Position numbers and translations under genes: made by a program. The notes under the pieces were generated by a model. That model had not been told where the DNA came from. It did not search any database and saw nothing but the letters and a program-made list of their open reading frames with translations. DNA of 64,000 bases. Origin: Actinotalea soli (GTDB lineage: Bacteria; Actinomycetota; Actinomycetes; Actinomycetales; Cellulomonadaceae). The stretch is from positions 186,001 through 250,000 of the forward strand of contig NZ_JAGEMK010000003.1 in assembly GCF_017565425.1 (NCBI RefSeq), written 5' to 3'. Of this stretch, positions 1 through 8,738 are shown piece by piece. Numbering within the stretch: position 1 is the stretch's first letter; the number at the start of each line of letters is the position of its first letter.

Positions 1-607
1 TCACGTGGCTCGAGAGCACGACCGTCCCGCCCGCCTCGACGAAGCGCTGCAGGATGCCCCGGATCGCCCCCGCCGAGACAGGATCCACCGCCTCGAAGGG
101 CTCGTCGAGCACGAGCAGCCGCGGGGCGTGCACCAGGGCGCAGGCGAGGGCGACCTTCTTGGTCATCCCCGCCGAGTAGTCCGCGACGAGGGTCGAGCCC
201 GCGCCGACGAGGTCGAGGGCTTGCAGCAGGTCGTCGCGGCGCTCGGCCACGACCTCCCGGTCCATCCCGCGCAGCATCCCCGCGTAGCTGATGAGCTCGG
301 CGCCGGTGAGCCGGTCGAAGAGCCGGAGCCCGTCGGGCAGCACGCCGAGCAGGGACGCTGCCGCACCCCGCGGCCGACCCCACACGTCGACCCCGTGCAC
401 CAGGACCGACCCCTCGTCAGGGACCAGCAGGCCCGTGGCCATCGACAGGGTCGTCGTCTTGCCGGCCCCGTTGGGACCGACGACGCCGTAGAAGGAGCCC
501 GCCGGGATGTCCAGGTCGAGGCCCGCGACGGCGACCGTCGCGCCGAACCTCTTGACCAGCCCGCGCATCGACAGGGCCGGAGCCGGATCAGGGTCGGGGA
601 TGCTCAC
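1..607 (-). CDS. ABC transporter ATP-binding protein (3' end outside window)
   Basis: This is the N-terminal part (about 202 residues) of an ABC ATPase whose end lies beyond the window edge. The reading frame from a GTG at 607 shows a Walker A motif (GPNGAGKTT), a signature-like YSAGMTKK and a Walker B stretch LLVLDEPFEAVD. The short spacing and the DxVSAGAIRGIL segment resemble the ATPases of ABC-2 type export or multidrug systems rather than importers. The partner permease is not visible and is probably further left. It lies downstream of, and in the same direction as, the CAP-domain gene. The substrate cannot be inferred. Confidence 0.85.
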   Translation of the reverse strand, partial: MSIPDPDPAPALSMRGLVKRFGATVAVAGLDLDIPAGSFYGVVGPNGAGKTTTLSMATGLLVPDEGSVLVHGVDVWGRPRGAAASLLGVLPDGLRLFDRLTGAELISYAGMLRGMDREVVAERRDDLLQALDLVGAGSTLVADYSAGMTKKVALACALVHAPRLLVLDEPFEAVDPVSAGAIRGILQRFVEAGGTVVLSSHV

Positions 608-671
608 CACGCCACCCTACGGTCCGGGCGATGTGGGCTCGGCCTGGGGCCACGGCACCCACCCGTCCGGC

Positions 672-1583
672 CTAGGGCTCGGGATCACCGCCGGACGGGC
701 CGACCTCGCTCGCGCTCCCGCCCTGCGCGCGTCGCCGCAGCAGGAGCACCGCGGCACCCAGGGCCAGCGCCCCCAGGGCACCGAGACCGAGGGTCACCGG
801 CCCGGGCACGCCGGTCGCCGCACGCTCGGCCTCGGCCCGAGCGACCAAGCTCGCCGACGGGGAGGGGGTCGGCGTCGGTGCCGGGGCGGCCGTCGCCGTG
901 AGGGTCGGTGCGGGGGTCGGCGTCGGGGTAGGGGTGGGCTCCGGCTCTGCCGGCTCGGCCACCTCCTCCTCGGGCGCGTCCCGACCCTCGGCCGGCGCAG
1001 CCCGGGCCGGAGGCTCGGCCGGGGCGGGCTCCGGCTCCGGCGCGGGGGCAGGGGCGGGGGCGCTCGGCTCCTCGACCGGGGCCGGGGCCGGAGCCGGGGG
1101 CGGCGCCCCGTACGCCGCGAAGACCTGCGTCCCCCAGGCCCTCCCGTCGACGACGACCACGGCGATGCCGACGTCGGTGAAGGCCGGGTTGAGGATGTTC
1201 GCGCGGTGCCCCGCGGAGTTCATCCACGCCGTGTGCAGCCCGGCGACGTCGGCGGGACGGTTCCACGCGACGTTCTCGGCCGCGGCGGTCCACCCGGCAG
1301 GGATCTGGCTCGCGTAGCTCGGGTTGTGGGACATCTCCCCGGCGTCGGCCATGGCCTGGCTCCACGCCCCGGCCACCTGGTTCATCGCACCGTCGAGCCT
1401 CAGCGGTCCCGCGCCGACGGCCGCACGCTCGGCGTTGACCTTGGCGAGCAGGTCCTCGGCGGGCCCGGCGGCGGCCGGGGTGGCGCCGAGGCCGGTGAGC
1501 ACCACGCCGAGCAGAAGAGCGAGGAGCGCGGCGCGCAGGCGCCCGGACCGGTGCGGCAGGCGCGGGGAGGAGGGCATGATCAC
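672..1583 (-). CDS. Secreted CAP-domain (SCP/PR1-like) protein with membrane anchor
   Basis: The start is GTG 1583 or ATG 1577 (MIMPSSP or MPSSP). The protein opens with a signal peptide (basic N-end, then ALLALLLGVVLTGLGATPAAAG). A CAP domain follows at about residues 40-165 with family motifs: NAERAAVGAGPL, AGEMSHNPSY, ENVAWN, WMNSAGHRANILNP and WGTQVFA. Then comes a long Pro/Ala/Glu-rich stalk of about 100 residues. A C-terminal hydrophobic segment (LGLGALGALALGAAVLLL) followed by RRR looks like a wall or membrane anchor, but no LPXTG motif is visible. CAP proteins are extracytoplasmic; the bacterial YkwD-like ones have no settled function. Divergence from neighbours gives no functional context. 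Confidence 0.85.
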   Translation of the reverse strand: MIMPSSPRLPHRSGRLRAALLALLLGVVLTGLGATPAAAGPAEDLLAKVNAERAAVGAGPLRLDGAMNQVAGAWSQAMADAGEMSHNPSYASQIPAGWTAAAENVAWNRPADVAGLHTAWMNSAGHRANILNPAFTDVGIAVVVVDGRAWGTQVFAAYGAPPPAPAPAPVEEPSAPAPAPAPEPEPAPAEPPARAAPAEGRDAPEEEVAEPAEPEPTPTPTPTPAPTLTATAAPAPTPTPSPSASLVARAEAERAATGVPGPVTLGLGALGALALGAAVLLLRRRAQGGSASEVGPSGGDPEP

Positions 1584-1635
1584 CCGCAGGATTCTGTCTG
1601 CTTTGTCCGGTTCTGCCGAGGGGACGCGCCGAGGC

Positions 1636-2535
1636 TCACGTCTCGGCGGGGGTGGTCTCGGGGCGCACCTGCACGGGGTCCACCGGGTCCAGGGCCCAAC
1701 GGATGGTCCCTGTCGCCACCCGGCCCGCGACGCGACCGAACCGTTGCTCGTGGGCCGTGGCGGGCCGCAGGCCCAGCGGCTCCCGGCTCCACGCCGGCAT
1801 GAGCGCGACCCCCGCGGCGGCGATCAGCGCGTAGGCGGGCCGGGCCGGCAGGGGCAGGGGCGGGCGCCGCAGCAGGAACTCGGCCGCCTCCGCCGCGGCC
1901 GCGCTGGGTGCGAGCTCGGGGCGGTAGCTCGTGAGGACCTCGTCGAGCTCGGCGACCGTGACGGGCACCCCCTCGGCCCCGAGGGCCCGGGCGATGACGG
2001 CGCTCTGGGCCACGTACTCGTCGCAGCCGGCCTCGTCGAGGGGCTCGCGGCCGAGGCGCTGGTGGGCGCGCAGGAAGCTGTCCACCTCGGCGACGTGCAC
2101 CCAGCGCAGCAGGTGCGGGTCGGAGGCCTCGTAGGGCTCCCCCTCGGGGGTGGTCCCACGGATGTGCGCGTGCACGGCACGCACGATGGCCACCGCCTGC
2201 GCGGCGTCGTCGGCCGTCGCGAAGGTGGTGGTCGCGAGGAACGTCGCGGTGCGCTGGAGGCGCCCCCACGGGTCTGACCGGTAGCCCGAGTGATCCGCGA
2301 CGGCCGCCATGGCCCGTGGGTGCAGGGACTGCAGGAGCAGGGCCCGCACCCCTCCGGCGAACATGGACGCGTCCCCGTGCACCCGGCCGATCGGGCTGTC
2401 CGCCGCGAACCAGCGCGGACCGGGCGTGCCGTGGATGCGCGCCCGGGTGGCCGTGGCCTCGGGCCCGGCGACGCGGGCCAGGAGAGCCTGCGCCACGGCG
2501 GATCGGGCGGAGCTCAGGGGCGTGGTCACGGGCAT
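1636..2535 (-). CDS. MpaB/oxygenase family protein (DUF2236)
   Basis: This 299-residue soluble protein has the hallmarks of the DUF2236/MpaB (latex-clearing-protein-like) family. These include GDASMFAGGVRALLLQSLHPRAMAAVADHS near residues 53-83, the DPWGRLQRT block, TPEGEPYEASDPHLLRWVHVAEVDSFL, and the conserved ALMPAWSREPLGL stretch. In the family a single haem iron is bound through a histidine. The HPRAM histidine and the WVH histidine are the visible candidates. The substrate is unknown; characterised relatives oxidise rubber-like polymers or act in mycotoxin-like cleavage. It is a single gene, divergent from the DUF4349 lipoprotein. Confidence 0.85.
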   Translation of the reverse strand: MPVTTPLSSARSAVAQALLARVAGPEATATRARIHGTPGPRWFAADSPIGRVHGDASMFAGGVRALLLQSLHPRAMAAVADHSGYRSDPWGRLQRTATFLATTTFATADDAAQAVAIVRAVHAHIRGTTPEGEPYEASDPHLLRWVHVAEVDSFLRAHQRLGREPLDEAGCDEYVAQSAVIARALGAEGVPVTVAELDEVLTSYRPELAPSAAAAEAAEFLLRRPPLPLPARPAYALIAAAGVALMPAWSREPLGLRPATAHEQRFGRVAGRVATGTIRWALDPVDPVQVRPETTPAET

Positions 2536-2652
2536 GTCTCGATCCTCACATGCTGGACGCCTTTGGTCACGGTCCGATCACCGTGCGCGGGGTCCTCATG
2601 ACGAATTGATCACGATGGCCCGATCCTGCACTTCCGCTGGTCACAGCGCTCC

Positions 2653-2658
2653 TAGCCT
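2653..2658 (+). promoter_or_regulatory. -10 box of a leaderless gene
   Basis: TAGCCT ends six bases before the ATG at 2665, and no Shine-Dalgarno sequence lies between. This is the spacing expected for leaderless transcription in actinomycetes. Confidence 0.5.
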
Positions 2659-2664
2659 TGGCCC

Positions 2665-3618
2665 ATGCGCCGCCTGCTGACCGTGATGGTCGCCCTCCTT
2701 CTCGCCCTGACCGGGTGCTCCGCGACCTCCGGCTCCGACGCCGGCGCCGAGCCGTCGGGCGGGTACGTCGGGCACGAGAGGGCCGCCGGCGAGGACGGCA
2801 CCGCCACCGACGATGCCGCGGCGGGCGAGGAGTCCACCGCCGACCTGGACGAGGGCGGGCTCGGCGGTGAGGCCTCCGGCGACGGCGAGTCCGCGAGGCA
2901 GGTCATCACCACCGGCTACGTGTCCATGACCGTCGAGGACCCGCGGCAGGCAGCACGCGAGTCCGCCCGCCTCGTCGAGCACGTGGGGGGGTGGGTCGAG
3001 CAGCGCTCGGAGACCAGCGCCGACGGGGACCTCGATGCCAGCGCCCTGCTCGTCGTGCGCATCCCGGCGACCGAGGTGACCACGACCCTCGAGCGCCTCG
3101 AGGAGCTGGGCGAGGTCCAGCAGATCTCCCAGAGCAGCGACGACGTGACGGCGCAGTCCCAGGACCTCGACGCCCGGATCCGCGCGCTGCGGACCTCGAT
3201 CTCGCGGCTCGAGGCTCTCCTGGAGCGCTCGGGGTCCGTCGAGGAGATCGTCGAGGCCGAGCAGGTGCTCACCGACCGGCAGTCCCAGCTCGAGTCCCTC
3301 GAGTCGCAGCGGTCGCGCCTGTCGGAGCAGGTCGCGATGTCGACCTTCGAGCTCGACCTGTGGAGCACTCCCCCGAGCGCCATCGAGGCCCGCGGGGGCT
3401 TCCTCGGGGGCCTGTCGACCGGGTGGGACTCCCTGGTCAGCACCCTGGCGGGACTGTCCCTCGCCCTCGGTGTCCTCCTGCCGTGGCTGATCCTCCTGGG
3501 CCTGGTGGCCCTGGTCGCGGTCGCCGTGCGGCGGAGGCTCGGCCGGCGGCAGACGGCAACGGCGCCGTCTGCCGCTCCTTCCTCCCCTCCGGAGGAGCCC
3601 AGCTCGACCCAGCCCTGA
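2665..3618 (+). CDS. DUF4349 lipoprotein
   Basis: This 317-residue protein begins with a lipoprotein signal (MRRLLTVMVALLLALTGCSA; lipobox LTGC, Cys18). A low-complexity acidic linker follows, then a DUF4349 domain at about residues 80-230: ITTGYVSMTVEDPRQAARESARLVEHVGGWVE, VVRIPATEVTTTLERLEELG, and a coiled-coil-forming segment rich in S/E/L (SISRLEALLERSGSVEEIVEAEQ). One strong C-terminal membrane segment (about 260-290) and a basic tail follow. DUF4349 proteins are common surface proteins of unknown role, topologically resembling channel or stress-response accessory proteins. It stands alone between a divergent oxygenase gene and the metal importer. Confidence 0.85.
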   Translation: MRRLLTVMVALLLALTGCSATSGSDAGAEPSGGYVGHERAAGEDGTATDDAAAGEESTADLDEGGLGGEASGDGESARQVITTGYVSMTVEDPRQAARESARLVEHVGGWVEQRSETSADGDLDASALLVVRIPATEVTTTLERLEELGEVQQISQSSDDVTAQSQDLDARIRALRTSISRLEALLERSGSVEEIVEAEQVLTDRQSQLESLESQRSRLSEQVAMSTFELDLWSTPPSAIEARGGFLGGLSTGWDSLVSTLAGLSLALGVLLPWLILLGLVALVAVAVRRRLGRRQTATAPSAAPSSPPEEPSSTQP

Positions 3619-3664
3619 CCCGAGGGGACGCGCCCGCGGGAAGCGACTTCGGTACGGCGAACTC

Positions 3665-3693
3665 TCGCGGTTCGACCCCTCGAACACTAGAGT
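3665..3693 (+). promoter_or_regulatory. Promoter and candidate metal-responsive operator of the Mn importer operon
   Basis: TAGAGT at 3688-3693 lies six bases before the start codon at 3700, so the operon is probably leaderless. Just upstream is a perfect inverted repeat, GTTCGA-CCCC-TCGAAC (3670-3685). It fills the -35/-10 spacer, a typical place for a repressor. Assigning it to the MntR-type regulator at 6335-7012 is inference. Confidence 0.45.
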
Positions 3694-3699
3694 CGCGCC

Positions 3700-4680
3700 A
3701 TGCTCCCCGAGCCGAACCCGTCTCGCGCACCGCGCCCGCCCCGCCCTCGCCACCTCGGCGTCCTGGCGGTCGGCGCCGCGCTCGCCCTGAGCCTCAGCGC
3801 CTGCGCGGCGGACGGCGACGCACCTGGCGGGAACGCCTCCGAGGACGCCCCCCTGGTGCTGACCACCTTCACGGTGCTCGCCGACATGGCCCAGAACGTC
3901 GCCGGGGACCACGTGCGGGTCGAGTCGATCATCAAGCCCGGGGCCGAGGTCCACGGCTACGAGCCCACCCCGGGTGACATCCGGCGCGCGTCGCGGGCCG
4001 ATCTCGTCCTGGACAACGGTCTGGGCCTCGAGGCGTGGTTCGAGCAGTTCGTCGCAGACCTCGACGTGCCGCGGGTGGTCCTCACCGAGGAGGTCGAGCC
4101 GATCGACATCACCGGGGACGTCGCTGCCGGGCTGCCCAACCCGCACGCCTGGATGAGCGCGGTCGAGGCCCAGCGCTACGTCGACGCGATCGTCGACGCG
4201 CTGAGCGCCCTGGACCCGACGAACGCCGAGGAGTTCGCGGCCAACGGCGCGGCCTACTCCGAGGAGCTCGCGGCCGTGCACCAGAGCATGGTCGAGCGGC
4301 TGGTCGCCCTGCCCGAGAACCAGCGCACCCTGGTCACCTGCGAGGGCGCGTTCTCCTACCTCGCGCGGGACGCGGGGCTCGACGAGGTCTACCTGTGGCC
4401 GGTCAACGCCGAGCAGCAGTCCACGCCCCGGCAGGTCGTCGAGGTGATCGAGCTGGTCGAGCGTGACGAGGTGCCGGCGGTCTTCTGCGAGTCGACCGTC
4501 TCGGACGCGGCGATGCGCCAGGTGGCCGAGGCGACGGGGGCCGAGCTCGGTGGGGTCCTGTACGTCGACTCCCTCTCCGAGCCCGACGGCCCGGTGCCCA
4601 CCTACCTGGACCTGCTGCGGCACGACGCCGACGTCATCGTCGAGGGGCTGACCGGCGAGCCGGCCGGGGACCGTGGCTGA
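3700..4680 (+). CDS. mntA: Metal ABC transporter substrate-binding lipoprotein (probably Mn)
   Basis: This 326-residue cluster A-I (TroA/PsaA-type) solute-binding protein has a signal and lipobox (LSLSACA). The expected four metal ligands are visible: His in AEVHGYEPTP, His in NPHAWMS, Glu in TCEGAFSYL and Asp in YVDSLSEP. The His/His/Glu/Asp set is that of manganese/iron binders (PsaA, MntC, SitA) rather than the three-His set of zinc binders, and no His-rich loop is present. It heads a three-gene operon with an ATPase (8-base overlap) and a permease. The product would bind the metal outside the membrane and deliver it to the permease. Confidence 0.88.
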   Translation: MLPEPNPSRAPRPPRPRHLGVLAVGAALALSLSACAADGDAPGGNASEDAPLVLTTFTVLADMAQNVAGDHVRVESIIKPGAEVHGYEPTPGDIRRASRADLVLDNGLGLEAWFEQFVADLDVPRVVLTEEVEPIDITGDVAAGLPNPHAWMSAVEAQRYVDAIVDALSALDPTNAEEFAANGAAYSEELAAVHQSMVERLVALPENQRTLVTCEGAFSYLARDAGLDEVYLWPVNAEQQSTPRQVVEVIELVERDEVPAVFCESTVSDAAMRQVAEATGAELGGVLYVDSLSEPDGPVPTYLDLLRHDADVIVEGLTGEPAGDRG

Positions 4681-5431
4681 CGTGGCCACCGCGCCTGCCC
4701 CGGCGGTGGACGTCCGCGAGGTCACCGTGCACTACGGCGAGGTCCTGGCCCTGGACCGGGCGAGCCTGCGCGTCGAGCCCGGGCGCGTCTGCGGTCTGAT
4801 CGGGATGAACGGCTCGGGCAAGTCCACGCTGTTCAAGACGATCATGGGTCTGGTCGCCCCCGAGCACGGCACCGTCGCGGTGGACGGCGGGACCTCGGCA
4901 CGGGCCCGGCGCGCGGGGGCCGTGGCCTACGTCCCGCAGTCCGAGGAGGTCGACTGGTCCTTCCCGCTGACCGTGCGCGACGTCGTCATGATGGGCCGGT
5001 ACGGGCACCTCGGCCTGACGCGGCGACCGCGACGGGGTGACCACGAGGCCGTGGACGCGGCCCTCGAGCGGGTGGGCGTGGCCCCGCTCGCCTCGCGACA
5101 GATCGGTCGGCTCTCGGGTGGTCAGCGCAAGCGCGCCTTCGTGGCCCGAGGCATCGCCCAGGGGGCCCGGGTGCTGCTCCTCGACGAACCCTTCGCCGGG
5201 GTGGACCGGGACTCCGAGGCCACCATGGTGCGCCTGCTCCGCGAGCTCGCCGCCGAGGGGGCCGGGATCGTCGTCTCGACCCATGACCTGCATGCCCTGC
5301 CCGAGCTCGCCGACGAGGCCGCCCTGCTCATGCGGCGGGTCCTGCTGCACGGCCCGACGGCGCAGGTGCTGCGTCCCGAGAACCTCGCGATGGCCTTCGG
5401 CCTCGGCCTGGACGGCAGGGCTGAGCGGTGA
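4673..5431 (+). CDS. mntB: Manganese ABC transporter ATP-binding protein
   Basis: This 252-residue ABC ATPase starts at GTG 4673, inside the end of the binding-protein gene. It has Walker A GMNGSGKST, Q-loop YVPQSEEVDWSFPLTVRDVV (typical of the Mn/Zn family), signature LSGGQRKRAFVAR, Walker B VLLLDEPFAGVD and the H-loop STHDLH. The Q-loop sequence VDWSFP is characteristic of SitB/MntB-type proteins. It powers uptake through the neighbouring permease. Confidence 0.9.
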   Translation: MADVATAPAPAVDVREVTVHYGEVLALDRASLRVEPGRVCGLIGMNGSGKSTLFKTIMGLVAPEHGTVAVDGGTSARARRAGAVAYVPQSEEVDWSFPLTVRDVVMMGRYGHLGLTRRPRRGDHEAVDAALERVGVAPLASRQIGRLSGGQRKRAFVARGIAQGARVLLLDEPFAGVDRDSEATMVRLLRELAAEGAGIVVSTHDLHALPELADEAALLMRRVLLHGPTAQVLRPENLAMAFGLGLDGRAER

Positions 5432-6321
5432 GCACCCTCGCGACGACCGTCCTCGACCTGCTGCTCGACCCGCTGGCCTACGACTTCATGGTCCGGGCTC
5501 TGCTGACCACCCTGATCGCCTCGGTGGTGTGCGCCGTGCTGTCCTGCTGGTTGGTGCTCATCGGCTGGTCCCTCATGGGGGACGCGGTGGCCCACGCGGT
5601 GCTGCCCGGCGTCGTGCTCGCCTACGTGGTGGGGGCCCCCTTCGCCCTGGGGGCGGTGGTCTTCGGCTTCCTCGCGGTGGGCCTGATCGGCGTGGTGCGA
5701 GACACGAGCAGGGTCAAGGAGGACGCCGCGATCGGCATCGTCTTCACGACCCTCTTCGCCCTGGGCCTCGTGCTCATCTCGGTGACGCCGTCGCAGACGG
5801 ACCTCAACCACATCATCTTCGGCAACCTGCTGGGGGTGTCCTGGCCCGAGCTCACGCAGGTCATGGTGCTCGGGGCGGTCGTGCTCGCGGTGCTGGTGCT
5901 CAAGAGCCGGGACTTCACCCTGTACGCCTTCGACCGCACCCACGCCCACGCGATCGGCCTGCGTCCCCGGCTGCTGGGCGCGGTGCTCCTCGGCCTGCTG
6001 GCCCTCACGGCCGTGGTGGCCCTGCAGGCGGTGGGGGTGGTCCTCGTGGTCGCGATGCTGATCATCCCGGGGGCCACCGCGTACCTGCTGACCGATCGCT
6101 TCGGCCGGATGCTCGTGCTGGCCCCGGTCGTCTCGGCGAGCTGCGCGGTGATCGGCCTGTACGCGAGCTACTACCTCGACACGGCCCCGGGTGGCACCGT
6201 GGTCCTGGCCCAGGGCGCGGCCTTCACGGTGGTGTACCTGGCGAGCCCGCGGCACGGCCTGCTCGGCACCCGGTGGGCGGCCCGACGACGCCGGCTGCGC
6301 CGGGAGCGCGCGGGGGCCTGA
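5428..6321 (+). CDS. mntC: Manganese ABC transporter permease
   Basis: This 297-residue integral membrane protein of the ABC-3 family has about eight hydrophobic segments. The start GTG overlaps the ATPase stop by four bases (GTGA), indicating translational coupling. Family motifs include WSLMGDAVAHAVLPGVVLAYVVG near the N-terminus, VKEDAAIGIVFTTLFALG, and TYAFDRTHAHAIGL-like text in the middle (LYAFDRTHAHAIG). The 3' end lies 13 bases from the end of the convergent regulator gene. The subunit forms the membrane pore of the importer. Confidence 0.9.
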   Translation: MSTLATTVLDLLLDPLAYDFMVRALLTTLIASVVCAVLSCWLVLIGWSLMGDAVAHAVLPGVVLAYVVGAPFALGAVVFGFLAVGLIGVVRDTSRVKEDAAIGIVFTTLFALGLVLISVTPSQTDLNHIIFGNLLGVSWPELTQVMVLGAVVLAVLVLKSRDFTLYAFDRTHAHAIGLRPRLLGAVLLGLLALTAVVALQAVGVVLVVAMLIIPGATAYLLTDRFGRMLVLAPVVSASCAVIGLYASYYLDTAPGGTVVLAQGAAFTVVYLASPRHGLLGTRWAARRRRLRRERAGA

Positions 6322-6334
6322 GCGGGACGGACCG

Positions 6335-7012
6335 TCAGGGGCTGACGGGCGAGACCCAGACGGCGTCGGCCGCGGCTGGGCCGAGGCTCACCTCGTCGCG
6401 CCCCTCGGGGCGCACCCCGACGGCCTCGGAGTACGCCTCACCGGCGGAGAGCTCGAGGGTGGCGCCCACCAGCACCCCTGTGTCGGAGAAGTACTGGAGC
6501 AGACCGGGGTCGGCGTCGGAGATGCGCTCGACGACCACCTGGCCGGTGGGCTCGCGGCGTGAGAGCTGGACGGCGTCGGGGATCGTCACGGTGCCGTCCG
6601 CGGCGGGGATGGGGTCCCCGTGCGGGTCGCGGGTGGGGAAGCCGAGGAGCTCGTCGATGCGGGTGACCATCAGGTCGGAGACGGCGTGCTCGAGCTCTTC
6701 GGCCTCGTCGTGCACCTCGTCCCAGCCGTACCCGAGGACGTTGACGAGGAAGGCCTCGATGAGGCGGTGCCGGCGCACCATGGCCAGGGCGTGGGAGCGG
6801 CCGAGGTCGGTGAGGGTCACGGCCCCGTAGCGGGTGTGCTCGACGAGCCCCTGGTCGGCGAGCCGCCGCACCGCGTCGGAGACGGTCGAGAGCCGCACCC
6901 CCGCGCGCTCGGCGATCATCGTGGCGGTGACGTCGGCCGTCGACCACTCCTGCAGGCCCCAGATGATCTTGACGTAGTTCTGGGCGCTCGACGAGAGCTC
7001 GGCGACGGACAC
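6335..7012 (-). CDS. mntR: DtxR/MntR-family metal-dependent repressor
   Basis: This 225-residue protein starts at GTG 7012. It has an N-terminal winged helix (SSAQNYVKIIWGLQEWSTADVTATMIAERAGVRLSTVSDAVRRL). A metal-binding/dimerisation region follows with family motifs RHRLIEAFLVNVLGYGWDEVHDEAEELEHAVSD, holding the expected His and Glu ligands. The C-terminal FeoA/SH3-like domain begins near residue 150. It is tail-to-tail with the manganese importer operon, which it probably represses when Mn(II) is replete. It could alternatively be an iron regulator of the IdeR type, but the gene context favours manganese. Confidence 0.85.
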   Translation of the reverse strand: MSVAELSSSAQNYVKIIWGLQEWSTADVTATMIAERAGVRLSTVSDAVRRLADQGLVEHTRYGAVTLTDLGRSHALAMVRRHRLIEAFLVNVLGYGWDEVHDEAEELEHAVSDLMVTRIDELLGFPTRDPHGDPIPAADGTVTIPDAVQLSRREPTGQVVVERISDADPGLLQYFSDTGVLVGATLELSAGEAYSEAVGVRPEGRDEVSLGPAAADAVWVSPVSP

Positions 7013-7046
7013 GGGTCGAGGGTATCGGGACGGTGCGCGGTGGACC

Positions 7047-7817
7047 TCAGGACGCCAGACGGCTGAGGAAGGCCCGGGTGCGTTCGCGCTGCGGGTCGCC
7101 GAGCACCTGCTCGGGGGTGCCGCGCTCGTGGACCTGTCCGTCGTGCAGGTAGCAGACCTCGTCGGCGACGCGGCGGGCGAAGCCCATCTCGTGGGTGGCG
7201 ACGAGCATGGTGCGCCCCTCGCCCCGCAGCTCGGCGAGCAGGTCCAGGACCTCGCCGACCAGCTCGGGGTCCAGGGCTGAGGTGACCTCGTCGAGGAGCA
7301 GCAGCTCGGGGCCGTGGACGAGGGCACGGGCGATCGCGGCGCGCTGCTGCTCCCCGCCGGAGAGCTGGTCGGGGTAGGCCGTGGCCTTGTGGGCCAGGCC
7401 GACGCGGCGCAGCATCTCGACCGCGGCGGCGTCGGCCTCCTCGCGCGGCCGGCGGTGCACCAGGCGCAGGGCGAGGGTCACGTTGTCGAGGACGCGCATG
7501 TGCGGGAACAGGTTGTAGGCCTGGAAGACCATCCCCATCCGGGCACGGACGGCGTTGGCGTCCAGGCGCGGGTCGGCGACGTCCTGACCGTCGAGGAGGA
7601 TCTGCCCGTCGTCGATCTCGTCGAGGAGGTTGACCACGCGCAGCAGGGTCGACTTCCCCGAGCCGGAGGCACCGATGAGCACCACGCAGCGGTGCCGGTC
7701 GACGTCGAGGTCGATGTCGTCGAGGACGACGCGGGCCTGCTCGCGGACCCGGCTGCGGGCGGCGGCCGGGGCGGGGTAGGTCTTGCGCACGCCGCGCAGG
7801 GACAGCAGGGCCGTCAT
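7047..7817 (-). CDS. Polar amino-acid ABC transporter ATP-binding protein
   Basis: This 256-residue GlnQ/HisP-type ATPase starts at ATG 7817, which overlaps the permease stop by four bases. It has Walker [11 protein letters not shown]-loop VFQAYNLFPHMRVLDNV (typical of amino-acid importers), signature [15 protein letters not shown], Walker B LLLLDEVTSALDPELV and H-loop ATHEM. There is a short insertion after strand 1 (PAPAAARSRVREQAR). It is the last gene of a leftward operon: binding protein, permease, ATPase. Confidence 0.9.
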   Translation of the reverse strand: MTALLSLRGVRKTYPAPAAARSRVREQARVVLDDIDLDVDRHRCVVLIGASGSGKSTLLRVVNLLDEIDDGQILLDGQDVADPRLDANAVRARMGMVFQAYNLFPHMRVLDNVTLALRLVHRRPREEADAAAVEMLRRVGLAHKATAYPDQLSGGEQQRAAIARALVHGPELLLLDEVTSALDPELVGEVLDLLAELRGEGRTMLVATHEMGFARRVADEVCYLHDGQVHERGTPEQVLGDPQRERTRAFLSRLAS

Positions 7818-8701
7818 CGGATGTCCCCTCCCCCGGTGACCGTGGCGAGGGAACGTCCCCACCCGCGGCGGCGCTGGTAGGCGTCCACGGCGCGGGTCAG
7901 CGGGAAGGACACCAGGAAGAACAGCAGCCCGGCCACGACGTAGGGCGTGAAGTTGTAGGTGCCGGTGGTGGCGATCTGCGCGGCGCGGATGGCGTCGACG
8001 GCCCCCAGCACGGAGATGAGACCGGAGTCCTTCTGCAGCGAGATGAGGTTGTTGGCCAGCGGCGCGGTGACGTTGCGGACCGCCTGGGGCAGCACGACGG
8101 TGCGCATGCTCTGGGCGCGGCTGAGGCCGAGGGAGCGCGCGGCGGCCACCTGCGAGGGGTGCACGGACTCGATGCCCGCGCGGAACACCTCGGCGAGGTA
8201 GGCGGTGTAGGTCAGCACGATCGCGAGGGCCCCGAGGAACGCGCTCGAGGTCGGCAGCCACTCGAGGCGCAGGGCGGGGAGGGCGAAGCCCACCAGGTAC
8301 AGCACGAGGAGCACCGGGACCCCGCGGAACAGGTCGATGTAGCCGATGGCCAGGGCCCGTACGGGGAAGAGGGCCGGGATCCGGCTGGTGCGCAGGATGG
8401 CCAGTCCCAGTCCGAGCAGGGTGCCGACCGTCCCCGCGATCACCCAGACGCGCAGGTTGAGCCACAGCCCTTCGAGGATGGCGGGCAGGGCGGCCCAGGC
8501 GTTCTCAGGGTCGAAGAAGGCCGTGCGCGCCCGCTCCCACCCAGGGGCACCGACGACGACGAGCACCACCGCGGTCACCACCAGGGCGGTGCTGACCAGG
8601 GCGACGAGCCCCGAACGCCGTCGTTGGGCGCGGCGGAAGGCGGCCCGCTCGAGGGCGAGGGGCGAGGGCGACCAGGGGCGCGCCTCGGCCGTGTCGCTCA
8701 C
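7814..8701 (-). CDS. Polar amino-acid ABC transporter permease
   Basis: This 295-residue HisM/GlnP-type permease has an extended N-terminus carrying one extra hydrophobic segment (ALVSTALVVTAVVLVVVGAPG). About five further helices follow. The EAA loop reads VHPSQVAAARSLGLSRAQSMRTVVLPQAVRNV, matching the family consensus for coupling to the ATPase. The LFRGVPVLLVLYLVGF segment is also typical. It is encoded about 37 bases downstream of the binding-protein gene in the same operon. Confidence 0.9.
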   Translation of the reverse strand: MSDTAEARPWSPSPLALERAAFRRAQRRRSGLVALVSTALVVTAVVLVVVGAPGWERARTAFFDPENAWAALPAILEGLWLNLRVWVIAGTVGTLLGLGLAILRTSRIPALFPVRALAIGYIDLFRGVPVLLVLYLVGFALPALRLEWLPTSSAFLGALAIVLTYTAYLAEVFRAGIESVHPSQVAAARSLGLSRAQSMRTVVLPQAVRNVTAPLANNLISLQKDSGLISVLGAVDAIRAAQIATTGTYNFTPYVVAGLLFFLVSFPLTRAVDAYQRRRGWGRSLATVTGGGDIR

Positions 8702-8738
8702 GGTCGCTCCACCGCGGTCATGGGGGGTCAGGCCCGGG

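Noticed and set aside
2641-4725. Leftward 694-codon open frame
   Set aside because: It lies antisense to the DUF4349 and mntA genes, is rich in Arg/Gly/Asp without motifs, and is explained by the very high GC content.
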